Shown here one piece after another: positions 40,954-52,212 of a stretch of DNA of 64,000 nucleotides. The first letter of the stretch is position 1. Every line of letters begins with the position of its first letter. A model generated the notes under the pieces. That model was given only the letters and a program-made list of their open reading frames with translations. It ran no database searches and was not told where the DNA came from. Where the stretch lies: NCBI GenBank assembly GCA_023391335.1, contig JAEWBG010000077.1, positions 1-64,000 on the forward strand. The letters run 5' to 3'. The position numbers and the translations under genes were made by a program. This stretch comes from Pseudomonadota bacterium. Its GTDB lineage: Bacteria > Pseudomonadota > Gammaproteobacteria > Steroidobacterales > Steroidobacteraceae.

Positions 40954-40971
40954 AAGTGTTGTTGTCTTGAG

Positions 40972-40998
40972 CTCTGGCCCTGCTCTGGGGGGCCAGAG
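40972..40998. terminator. Hairpin after the small acidic gene
   Basis: CTCTGGCC (40972-40979) and GGCCAGAG (40991-40998) form an 8-bp stem with an 11-base loop, 19 bases after the stop codon of the 40723 gene. No T-run follows, so termination is possible but not secure. Confidence 0.45.
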
Positions 40999-41068
40999 TC
41001 TGCACACACCGATTGATTCGCTGACGAATGCAGGTCACGATCGCGCTTGATACTCAAATCAAGCAATC

Positions 41069-42343
41069 GTGACCTCTCGTAGCGTCTCTCGAACATCCTT
41101 TCGCAGCGTCATCGGCGGCTCGCTCGGCAATCTCGTCGAGTGGTTCGATTGGTACGCCTATTCGGCGTTTACCATTTACTTCGCCAACAGTTTCTTTCCC
41201 GCCGAGGAACGTACGGCGCAATTGCTCAAAGCCGCTGCGATTTTCTCAGTGGGTTTCCTGATGCGTCCGCTCGGCGCGTGGGTGTTGGGTGCTTACGCGG
41301 ATCGACATGGCCGAAAATCGGCTCTCACGCTCTCCGTTTCGATGATGGCGCTCGGTTCGCTCCTCATCGCGATCACGCCTACGTACGCGACGATCGGTGT
41401 GGCTGCGCCTGGCATGCTGATGCTCGCACGAATCCTGCAGGGCTTCAGCACCGGAGGCGAATACGGAGCGAGCGCCACGTATATGAGTGAAGTCGTCCAT
41501 CCATCGCACCGCGGCCTGTATTCCGGTGTGCTTTATGCCACGTTGATTCTAGGACAGTTACTCGCGCTCGCCGTTTTGATGCTGCTGCAGTTTCTATTGC
41601 TCACGCGCGAGCAACTCCACGCTTGGGGATGGCGAATTCCGTTCGCACTAGGAGCCCTCATCGCTATCGTTGCGCTGCTGTGGCGGCGCAAATTGCCCGA
41701 ATCGGAGCTCTTCGAACGCACCACACCTTCGAGCCGCGCCGGACGTCTGCGCATGTTGAGGGCGCAGCCTCGCGCTGTCGCCATGGTCGTCGGTCTGACA
41801 CTAGGCGGTACGTTGTACTTCTACACGTTCACCACTTACATGCAGAAGTTTCTGGTGAACAGCACGGGATTGACTGAGGCCCAGTCGACTTGGATTTCTT
41901 CGGTCGCGCTGCTCGTGTTTGTTTTGATGCAGCCCTTGGCCGGGGCCGTTTCAGACCGCATCGGCAGACGTACAGTCCTGATTGCTTTCGGATCCTTGGC
42001 AACGTTGACAACCGTTCCCCTGCTGCTGGCGGTCGAACACGCACACAGCGCAACGAGTGCTTTAATGCTTGTGCTTGTCGGGATGATCATCGCCTCGATG
42101 TACAGCTCGGTTTCTGCCATCGCCAAAGCCGAGTTGTTTCCGATCGAGATCCGCGCGCTGGGGGTCGGGCTTCCATACGCAGTGGCCGTCTCCGTCTTCG
42201 GCGGCAGCGCCGAGACGATCGCGCTCTGGCTGAAGTCTGTCGACCACGCACATTACTTTTACTTCTATGTCAGTTTGTGTGCCGCGATATCCCTGTTCGT
42301 GTATTGGCGCATGCCGGACTCCCGAGTTCACTCGCAAATGTAG
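41069..42343 (+). CDS. MFS transporter, metabolite:H+ symporter (MHS) type
   Basis: A 424-residue, 12-helix major facilitator. Its N-terminus GGSLGNLVEWFDWYAYSAF is typical of the MHS/KgtP-ProP group. The motif-A loop is GAYADRHGRKSAL, and the helix-4 region is ARILQGFSTGGEYGASATYM. Substrates in this group are dicarboxylates, alpha-ketoglutarate, proline/betaine or shikimate. The exact one cannot be told. The start is GTG (41069-41071). It stands alone in the accessory segment. Confidence 0.92.
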   Translation: MTSRSVSRTSFRSVIGGSLGNLVEWFDWYAYSAFTIYFANSFFPAEERTAQLLKAAAIFSVGFLMRPLGAWVLGAYADRHGRKSALTLSVSMMALGSLLIAITPTYATIGVAAPGMLMLARILQGFSTGGEYGASATYMSEVVHPSHRGLYSGVLYATLILGQLLALAVLMLLQFLLLTREQLHAWGWRIPFALGALIAIVALLWRRKLPESELFERTTPSSRAGRLRMLRAQPRAVAMVVGLTLGGTLYFYTFTTYMQKFLVNSTGLTEAQSTWISSVALLVFVLMQPLAGAVSDRIGRRTVLIAFGSLATLTTVPLLLAVEHAHSATSALMLVLVGMIIASMYSSVSAIAKAELFPIEIRALGVGLPYAVAVSVFGGSAETIALWLKSVDHAHYFYFYVSLCAAISLFVYWRMPDSRVHSQM

Positions 42344-42406
42344 CCATTCCGCCGCTAAGGAATGCAAAGAACGCGTGGTGGAATTCGAGTCGATTAGAAT
42401 CGCCGC

Positions 42407-42787
42407 ATGAGTCAACCTCCACGCAAACGCATCATCGATGAGGGCGGCATCGTTTACTCGACCGGCATCGGCGAGCGTTGCCCGAATTGTCTGCGGCCGA
42501 AGGCCGAATGCGTGTGCCGCAAAGGAACACCCGGCAAAGCCTCCGCACCCGGTCCCGTTAGAGTCAGCCGCGAGACCCAAGGTCGCAAAGGAAAAGGCGT
42601 GACCGTCATTAGCGGGCTCGGATTGCCTCCCGCTGAACTCGATGCGCTCGCAACGGAACTCAAGAAGCGTTGCGGGTCCGGCGGATCGAGCGGCGATGGA
42701 CGCATCGAAATCCAAGGCGATCACCGCGACAAACTCGTCGAGGAACTGATTCGCCGCGGCTGGCAGGCGAAGAAATCCGGCGGATGA
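42407..42787 (+). CDS. SUI1/YciH family translation initiation factor-like protein
   Basis: A 126-residue protein with an eIF1/SUI1 domain (KGVTVISGLGLPPAELDALA; GRIEIQGDHRDKLVEELIRR). Bacterial YciH can discriminate against non-canonical initiation. The N-terminal part has four cysteines (C25, C28, C35, C37: CPNCLRPKAECVC) that could bind zinc. It precedes yceI by 46 nt. Confidence 0.9.
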   Translation: MSQPPRKRIIDEGGIVYSTGIGERCPNCLRPKAECVCRKGTPGKASAPGPVRVSRETQGRKGKGVTVISGLGLPPAELDALATELKKRCGSGGSSGDGRIEIQGDHRDKLVEELIRRGWQAKKSGG

Positions 42788-42833
42788 TTTTCAACGGCTC
42801 GCAGCGCGAGTCACTTCTCACAGGAGTCGATCT

Positions 42834-43433
42834 ATGAAGGCTGTTTCCAAACTGCAGAAGGCAATGATGCTCTCGCTGCCCGCGCTATTTGCACTGAGTG
42901 CGAATGCAGCGCCCGTGACGTACAACATCGACGCCGCGCACACCTATCCGAGCTTCGAAGCCGATCACATGGGCGGAGTTTCTACCTGGCGCGGCAAGTT
43001 CAATGCGACTAGCGGCAAAATCGTTCTCGACCGCGAGGCTCAGACGGGCACGATGAATGTCACCGTCGATGTTTCATCGATCGACTTCGGCAACGATCGA
43101 CTCAACCAACACGCTCAGTCGCCTGACATGTTCGATGTCGCGAAGTATCCGACCGCGACCTATGAAGGGAAGCTGGTGAAATTCAAGGATGGCGCGCCGA
43201 CTGAAGTTCAAGGGACGCTGAATCTGCACGGCGTCACCAAGCCAGTGACGCTCAAGATCGATCATTTCCTGTGCAAGAAGCATCCCATGAGCGGCAAGGA
43301 AGTCTGCGGCGCTAACGCGACGGCGAATCTCAATCGCGAAGAGTTCGGGATTAGCTATGGCAAGCAGCTTGGGTTCGATATGAATGTACTGCTGCGCATT
43401 CAAGTCGAGGCGGCTCCCGCACCGCAGATTTAA
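42834..43433 (+). CDS. YceI family periplasmic lipid-binding protein
   Basis: A 199-residue protein with a signal peptide (1-25, ending FALSANA). The YceI lipocalin-like barrel follows: YNIDAAHTYPSFEADHMGGV, then VDVSSIDFGNDRLNQHAQSP and DMFDVAKYPTATYEG. Members bind isoprenoid lipids such as polyprenyl chains or ubiquinone-8. The exact ligand is unknown. CACAGGAG lies before the ATG. Its stop is followed at once by a CACGGAG-type repeat facing dnaE. Confidence 0.92.
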   Translation: MKAVSKLQKAMMLSLPALFALSANAAPVTYNIDAAHTYPSFEADHMGGVSTWRGKFNATSGKIVLDREAQTGTMNVTVDVSSIDFGNDRLNQHAQSPDMFDVAKYPTATYEGKLVKFKDGAPTEVQGTLNLHGVTKPVTLKIDHFLCKKHPMSGKEVCGANATANLNREEFGISYGKQLGFDMNVLLRIQVEAAPAPQI

Positions 43434-43440
43434 AACATTT

Positions 43441-43604
43441 CACACGGAGGGCACGGAGAACACGGAGAACACGGAGTTTCAAACAAGTCGTGGCGACTTT
43501 GGATATTGGCGACCGAATTACCGTCACAACTTTCGCTGTATCTGGGGCATATTCGCGCTTAGTAGCGTTCTAGAAGTCTCCGTGATCTCCGTGACCTCCG
43601 TGTG
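43441..43604. repeat. Opposed-arm CACGGAGAA repeat between yceI and dnaE
   Basis: The left arm (43442-43477) has CACGGAG four times, spaced by GG or AA (9-nt period). The right arm (43576-43604) has CTCCGTG three times, the inverted form at the same 9-nt period. About 98 bases separate the arms. It fills the convergent gap between the yceI and dnaE stop codons. Confidence 0.88.
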
Positions 43605-43615
43605 AACGTTCTTAC

Positions 43616-47128
<3,513 letters not shown>

Positions 47129-47135
47129 CGCTGCC

Positions 47136-47819
47136 TTAGGTCTCCATCTCGGCTTCGCGCTGAGCGCGGGCTGCGTCGAGCAGTTCGCGCAACCGCCCTT
47201 TCACGCCCGTGGCGCGCGCCTCGTGGGCAACGCGTACCGGTTCAAAGCTGCGGCGGTGAATTGGCGTCGGCCCGAATTCGTCCAACGCTTCGTAATGCTG
47301 CGGCGTGCTGTAGCCCTTATGCGAAGCAAAGCCAAAATTCGGGAACACGGCATCGAGGCTCACCATCATTCGATCGCGTGTCGTCTTGGCGAGAATCGAA
47401 GCCGCGCCGATGCAGGTGTGAAGCGCATCGCCATCAATGATGGCCTCGTGCGTGCACTCCCACGGCATCGCCACGAACGAGGGGCAACGATTGCCGTCCA
47501 CCTGGACGTGGCCGGGAGGAACGCGCAATCCAATCAGTGCACGACGCATGGCTAAGTACGTCGCTTGAAGAATATTGAGCGTGTCGATTTCGTCCACATC
47601 CGCCCACGCGACCGACCACGCAATCGCCGTGTCGCGAATCTTGATGGCGAGTCGCTCGCGCTCTTCGGGATCAAGCACTTTGGAATCGCGAATGCCCCGA
47701 ATGCGCCGACGTGGATCGAGGATCACGGCAGCCGCGACGACGGGGCCCGCGAGCGGCCCGCGCCCGGCCTCATCCACACCCGCGATCCACAGAGATTGAG
47801 AGCGCCGTACAGCGCTCAT
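47136..47819 (-). CDS. rnhB: Ribonuclease HII
   Basis: RnhB cuts RNA in RNA-DNA hybrids, including single ribonucleotides in DNA. The 227-residue product has IAGVDEAGRGPLAGPVVAAA, with the catalytic Asp-Glu pair in GVDEAGRG. Further acidic residues are in AWADVDEIDTLNILQATYLA and ASILAKTTRDR. The ATG at 47819 is preferred over an upstream open frame lacking family similarity. It precedes dnaE directly. Confidence 0.96.
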   Translation of the reverse strand: MSAVRRSQSLWIAGVDEAGRGPLAGPVVAAAVILDPRRRIRGIRDSKVLDPEERERLAIKIRDTAIAWSVAWADVDEIDTLNILQATYLAMRRALIGLRVPPGHVQVDGNRCPSFVAMPWECTHEAIIDGDALHTCIGAASILAKTTRDRMMVSLDAVFPNFGFASHKGYSTPQHYEALDEFGPTPIHRRSFEPVRVAHEARATGVKGRLRELLDAARAQREAEMET

Positions 47820-47970
47820 GACCGCGCACCGCCGCACATTCTGAAGCTGAGCGAATGAGTGCCGAGGGCTTGCGAGGAGCAGCAGGTAGAGTCGTCGTAA
47901 AGCAAGGTAGGCGCGGTCGCTGGTGTCTTGGTTGGCACTTGTCGGTGTTTGCGCGGGCGAGCCCACACAT

Positions 47971-49164
47971 TCACTGCGCAGGCTCGTGCATCAACTCGGC
48001 GATCGCCTCGGCGGCGCGCTTGCTGGCATCGCGCCGGAGGGTCTCGTGAATCAGGGTGAAAGTTTGCATCAGCTGATCGCGATCGGCACGTTCCAATTGC
48101 TGAATTACTTGAGGGCCAATCACTTCCGCGCGCACTTGGTCGTTGAAAAGTTCAGGAACGACTTGGCGTCCTGCCAGCAAATTCGGCTGCGCAAAAAACG
48201 GCGCCTTAAATAGTTTCAAGCGCTTGAGCAGAAAACTTGTGAGCGCACCTAAGCGATACGTGACAACCATCGGGCGCTTGACCAGGGTCGCTTCCAGCGT
48301 TGCCGTGCCAGACGCAAGCAGCACAGCGTCGCTGGCTCCCATCACGTCCTGAGCCCGGCCATCGAACAGCGTTACCGAGTTTGAAACGCCAGCGCGCCGC
48401 AGCGCGCTCGCGAACACTTCGCGCGTCGGCGCTGAAGCCAGCGCGGCGATGAACTTCAATGTAGGCCTGGCCGCACGCAGCCAGGCGACCGTCGCAGCAA
48501 AATCACCGCTGAGGGCCGTTACCTCACCGCGGCGACTACCCGGCAGCAGCGCGAGGTACTCGCCTTCGCGACTTAAGCCGAGGCGCTCGCGGCACTGGTT
48601 CGCATCGGTGGTAAGAGGAATGCGATCTGCGAGTGGGTGCCCGACGAATACCGCGCGCACCCCGTGCGAATCGTAGAAAGGAGGTTCGAAGGGCAACAGG
48701 CAGAGGACCAAATCCACCGCTCGACCGATCGTACGCGCCCGCCCCTGGCGCCAAGCCCAGACTTGCGGACTGACGTATTGGACGGTGCGAATCCCTTGCG
48801 CCTTGAGGTCAGGTGCAAGCCGCAGATTGAACTCCTTCGCATCGACGCCGACGTAGATTGCCGGGCGTTCGCGGAGCACTCGGACGACGAGGTCGCGACG
48901 AATGCGCAGTAGTCGCGGCAAGTGCGGAATGATCTCGAAGAGCCCGTTGACGGCTAGACTTTCGGCGCGCTCCCAGGGTTCGCAGCCAGCCGCGATCATC
49001 TTGGGCCCGGCAATACCGGCAAATCTCACGGATCCGAGCCGCTCGCGCAGCGCCTCGATCAACTGCGCGCCGAGGTTGTCGCCGGAGGTTTCTCCCGCGA
49101 CCAGGACAATCAGTGGAGGCGAAGATGATGAGCTCACCTTCGACGATCCCGCGCCCGCGGTCAT
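47971..49164 (-). CDS. lpxB: Lipid-A-disaccharide synthase
   Basis: LpxB joins UDP-diacylglucosamine and lipid X to make the lipid A disaccharide. The 397-residue GT19 protein shows VLVAGETSGDNLGAQLIEAL, the YVGVDAKEFNLRLAPDLKAQ region, QYVSPQVWAWRQGRARTIG and LLPGSRRGEVTAL. LASGTATLEATLVKRPMVV is also present. It follows lpxA by 6 nt and lies before rnhB with a 151-base gap without other features. Confidence 0.97.
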   Translation of the reverse strand: MTAGAGSSKVSSSSSPPLIVLVAGETSGDNLGAQLIEALRERLGSVRFAGIAGPKMIAAGCEPWERAESLAVNGLFEIIPHLPRLLRIRRDLVVRVLRERPAIYVGVDAKEFNLRLAPDLKAQGIRTVQYVSPQVWAWRQGRARTIGRAVDLVLCLLPFEPPFYDSHGVRAVFVGHPLADRIPLTTDANQCRERLGLSREGEYLALLPGSRRGEVTALSGDFAATVAWLRAARPTLKFIAALASAPTREVFASALRRAGVSNSVTLFDGRAQDVMGASDAVLLASGTATLEATLVKRPMVVTYRLGALTSFLLKRLKLFKAPFFAQPNLLAGRQVVPELFNDQVRAEVIGPQVIQQLERADRDQLMQTFTLIHETLRRDASKRAAEAIAELMHEPAQ

Positions 49165-49170
49165 CGGCCC

Positions 49171-49959
49171 TTAGCGAACGATGCCGACGCGTTCGCGGCG
49201 CGGCGTAGTGTCGTTGAGAAAATCCACGAAAGGCACGATCTCGGGCTGAGCTTGCGCAAGTTGCTGCAACTCCTGCATCGCCTCGGAGAGCTTGAGGCCA
49301 GAGCGATACAAGACCTTGTAGGCATCGCGAATGTTGCGGATCTGCTCAGTCGAATACCCGCGTCGCTTCAGCCCTTCCGCATTCACGCTGTGCGGCTCGG
49401 CAGGCCGCCCGACAGCCATGACGAATGGCGGCACGTCGCGCGTGACAGCAGTGTTATTCGCGATGAACGCATGCGCACCCACCTTGCAGAACTGATGCAC
49501 GCCCGAGAATCCGCCCATGTGCACCCAATCTCCCATCCACACGTGACCGCCCAAGGTCGCGTAGTTCGCGAACACGCAGTGCGAGCCGATCACGCAGTCG
49601 TGTCCTACGTGAGAGCCAGCCATGAACAAGTTGTCGTTCGCGATCTTGGTGACGAGCTGATCCTTCGTCGTCCCGCGATTGATCGTGCAGTTCTCGCGGA
49701 AAATATTGCGTTCGCCGATCTCCAGGCGAGTCGGCTCGTTGTTGTACTTGAGATCCTGCGGGGCTGCACCGATGGAAGCGAATTGAAAGATTTTGTTGTC
49801 GCGTCCGATCGTCGTCGGCCCATCGATGACCACATGCGGCCCCACCCAACAACCCGATGCGATGGTCACGTTCGGGCCGATCACCGAGTACGCGCCGATT
49901 TCGACTGTGCTGTCGATGTTGGCGCTGGGATCGATGAGAGCGGTGGGATGAATAGACAT
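49171..49959 (-). CDS. lpxA: UDP-N-acetylglucosamine acyltransferase
   Basis: LpxA carries out the first lipid A step, 3-O-acylation of UDP-GlcNAc from hydroxyacyl-ACP. The 262-residue protein is built of hexapeptide repeats forming a left-handed beta helix (HPTALIDPSANIDSTVEIGA onward). The expected catalytic histidine lies in MAGSHVGHDCVIGSHC. The helical C-terminus begins AEGLKRRGYSTEQIRNIRDA. It is followed by lpxB and preceded by fabZ, the standard order. Confidence 0.98.
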   Translation of the reverse strand: MSIHPTALIDPSANIDSTVEIGAYSVIGPNVTIASGCWVGPHVVIDGPTTIGRDNKIFQFASIGAAPQDLKYNNEPTRLEIGERNIFRENCTINRGTTKDQLVTKIANDNLFMAGSHVGHDCVIGSHCVFANYATLGGHVWMGDWVHMGGFSGVHQFCKVGAHAFIANNTAVTRDVPPFVMAVGRPAEPHSVNAEGLKRRGYSTEQIRNIRDAYKVLYRSGLKLSEAMQELQQLAQAQPEIVPFVDFLNDTTPRRERVGIVR

Positions 49960-49986
49960 GGATTCGTTGGTTAAACGGCGCGCGAC

Positions 49987-50451
49987 TTACACGCCCTCCC
50001 CGGGCGCAACCATCATCTCGGCACTGGTCACTTCCGCACCGTCCACTTCAGCAATGGTGGAGAACTTCCAAATACCGCGCAACGAGCGTTCCAGATTCGC
50101 CTTCAAGATGAGCTGATCGCCGGGCATCACCGGCTTGCGAAAGCGTGCTTTGTCGATGCCGACGAAATACAGCTCGCGTTTCTCTTCCGGGTATACGCCG
50201 GCGGTCACGAAGGCCAAGATTCCCGCCGTCTGCGCCAATGCTTCCAGGATCATCACTCCAGGGAAGACGGGCCGGTTGGGAAAATGGCCCGGAAAGCAGG
50301 GCTCGTTGATCGTGACGTTTTTGAGGGCGCGAATTGCCTTTCCCGACTCGCACTCCAGCACCCGATCCACGAGCAGGAAGGGGTAACGATGCGGCAATCG
50401 TCGCATCACTTCCTGAATGTCCATTGCTGGACGTGCCGCAGCTTCTGCCAT
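49987..50451 (-). CDS. fabZ: (3R)-hydroxyacyl-ACP dehydratase
   Basis: FabZ dehydrates hydroxyacyl-ACPs in fatty acid synthesis and competes with LpxA/LpxD for the same substrates. The 154-residue hot-dog-fold protein has LPHRYPFLLVDRVLE. The active-site H56 is in PGHFPNRPVFPGV and E70 in MILEALAQ. Its start is directly adjacent to the lpxD stop, inside the lpxD-fabZ-lpxA-lpxB run. Confidence 0.98.
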   Translation of the reverse strand: MAEAAARPAMDIQEVMRRLPHRYPFLLVDRVLECESGKAIRALKNVTINEPCFPGHFPNRPVFPGVMILEALAQTAGILAFVTAGVYPEEKRELYFVGIDKARFRKPVMPGDQLILKANLERSLRGIWKFSTIAEVDGAEVTSAEMMVAPGEGV

Positions 50452-51543
50452 TCAGTCCTCTGTCGATTCCGATTGTTGTGGTCCGAGTTCCGGCTCGGCG
50501 GAGTCGGCGCTGGAACGCAAACGGCGGACCTCTCGCGCCAGATCATCGAGCTGATTGAAACGCGCCGCATTCTTGCGGAATCGCGCAGTTTCATCCACCG
50601 TCAAGCCGCTCGAATAATAGCCGGGCTTGCGAATGCTGGTAGACACGAACGACTTACCGGTCAACACCACGTCGTCGCAAATCGTCAGATGACCAGCAAT
50701 GCCGACCTGACCGGCGATCATGCAACGCTTACCTACGGTCGTACTGCCCGACACGCCGGAACAGCCTGCGATGACGGTATGTGCACCGATGCGCACGTTG
50801 TGTCCAATTTGAATTTGATTGTCGAGCTTCACGCCATCCTCGATCACCGTGTCCTCGATGGCCCCGCGATCGATGGTCGTGTTCGCGCCAATCTCGACAT
50901 CATTGCCGATGCGCACGGCGCCCACCTGCGGCACTTTGATCCATTCACCTTGATCGGGCGCAAGTCCGAATCCGTCAGCCCCGATCACCACGCCAGGATG
51001 CAACAGGCAGCGCTGACCGATGCTCACCGACTGGCAGACAGTGACGTTCGCGACGAGCCGCGTGTCGGCGCCGATCTCGGTGCCGTCCATGACGACGCAT
51101 CCCGGCCCAATGTGTGAGCGCGCACCGACGCGCACGTTGCGCGCGATGACTGCATTCGCCCCAACAGTGCTACTCGGATCGATCTGCGCAGTCGAATCCA
51201 CACTCGCGCTCGAATGAATACCCGGTGCCGCTTCCACGGGCGGGTGCAACACAGCAGCAACTCGAGCGTACGTTGCGTAAGGGTTCTTGCAGATCAGCGC
51301 GGAGCCCGCACAGTCGTTCGCGAACTTAGGCTCGACAATGACCGCGCCCGCACGAGTATGGGCGAGATACTTGCGGTACCGCGGATTGGCCAAGAAGCTG
51401 ATGCAGTCGATGTCGGCGGCTTCTAACGTCCCGACACGGCGCACGCGCAGATCCGGATCGCCCCTCAAAGTGCAACCGAATCGGACCGCGAGCTCACCAA
51501 GCGAAATGCCCGGCGGCTCGCGATCGGAGGTCTGCACGCTCAT
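50452..51543 (-). CDS. lpxD: UDP-3-O-acylglucosamine N-acyltransferase
   Basis: LpxD adds the N-linked hydroxyacyl chain in lipid A synthesis. The 363-residue protein has an N-terminal uridine-binding domain (SLGELAVRFGCTLRGDPDLR; ISFLANPRYRKYLAHT). A hexapeptide-repeat beta helix follows, with the catalytic region LDNQIQIGHNVRIGAHTVIA. It is slightly longer than the E. coli enzyme because of an acidic/Gln-rich C-terminus. It lies between skp and fabZ. Confidence 0.97.
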   Translation of the reverse strand: MSVQTSDREPPGISLGELAVRFGCTLRGDPDLRVRRVGTLEAADIDCISFLANPRYRKYLAHTRAGAVIVEPKFANDCAGSALICKNPYATYARVAAVLHPPVEAAPGIHSSASVDSTAQIDPSSTVGANAVIARNVRVGARSHIGPGCVVMDGTEIGADTRLVANVTVCQSVSIGQRCLLHPGVVIGADGFGLAPDQGEWIKVPQVGAVRIGNDVEIGANTTIDRGAIEDTVIEDGVKLDNQIQIGHNVRIGAHTVIAGCSGVSGSTTVGKRCMIAGQVGIAGHLTICDDVVLTGKSFVSTSIRKPGYYSSGLTVDETARFRKNAARFNQLDDLAREVRRLRSSADSAEPELGPQQSESTED

Positions 51544-51601
51544 GCGAGATACTCAGGTGGGGCTGCGCGAAACATCGAGCAGTCCCCGGACCGGCAGTGG
51601 G

Positions 51602-52174
51602 CTACTGCTTCGGCTGAGTCGAGGGCTTTGCACCCGCGCTGTTTGCGGGCGCAGGCGAACTCTTCGCGCGCGCCTGCAAAGCGCTCAGTACTTGGGGGGT
51701 GATATCAAGGGCTTGGCTTGCATACAGCACGCCATCACCGACGACGAGATCGTAGTTCGCGCCCTTCGCGTAGCTCTGCACTTCCTGCAGCAACGAGCGT
51801 TGCAGCTTGCCGATCTCCTCATTACGGCGCAGGTTCAAATCTTCGACGTATTCGTTCTGCTTGCGCTGCAGATCGCGTTGCCCATCGCGCAGGTCTTTTT
51901 CCGCTCGGTTGCGCTCGTTCTCGGCCATGACCGCACCATCGCGCTGGAGCTTCTCTTCTTTGGCCTTGAGATCTTTCTGCTGCGCGACAATCTCGCGCTG
52001 CCGAGGGGCGAACTCGTCCGACAACGCCTGCATGGCCGCCTTCGCCTGCGGCGCTTCATCGAGCAGCCGCGGCACATTCACTACCGCGATCTTCATTTCC
52101 GCATGTGCCGCTCCCAGCGGAGCCGCCATCATGCCGAACGCGATCATCCACCCTGCCCAGTTCAGTCGTGTCAT
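51602..52174 (-). CDS. skp: Periplasmic chaperone Skp (OmpH)
   Basis: Skp carries unfolded outer-membrane proteins across the periplasm to BamA. The 190-residue protein has a signal peptide (1-25, ending LGAAHA). The core starts EMKIAVVNVPRLLDEAPQAK, and long alpha-helical tentacles run over about 60-130 (REIVAQQKDLKAKEEKLQRD). The C-terminal AKSSPAPANSAGAKPSTQPK extension is low-complexity. It lies 38 nt after bamA, as in most gammaproteobacteria. Confidence 0.94.
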   Translation of the reverse strand: MTRLNWAGWMIAFGMMAAPLGAAHAEMKIAVVNVPRLLDEAPQAKAAMQALSDEFAPRQREIVAQQKDLKAKEEKLQRDGAVMAENERNRAEKDLRDGQRDLQRKQNEYVEDLNLRRNEEIGKLQRSLLQEVQSYAKGANYDLVVGDGVLYASQALDITPQVLSALQARAKSSPAPANSAGAKPSTQPKQ

Positions 52175-52212
52175 TGCTAATGCCTCAATGCTTGTATCGA
52201 GCGAAACGCGCT

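Noticed and set aside
43441..43604. Regular short repeats considered as a CRISPR array
   Set aside because: Units are only 7-9 nt with 2-nt or no spacers, arranged as facing arms, and no cas genes are present.
36812..43615. Accessory segment as an integrative mobile element
   Set aside because: No integrase, transposase, tRNA target or direct-repeat attachment sites were seen. Only the boundary arrays mark it.
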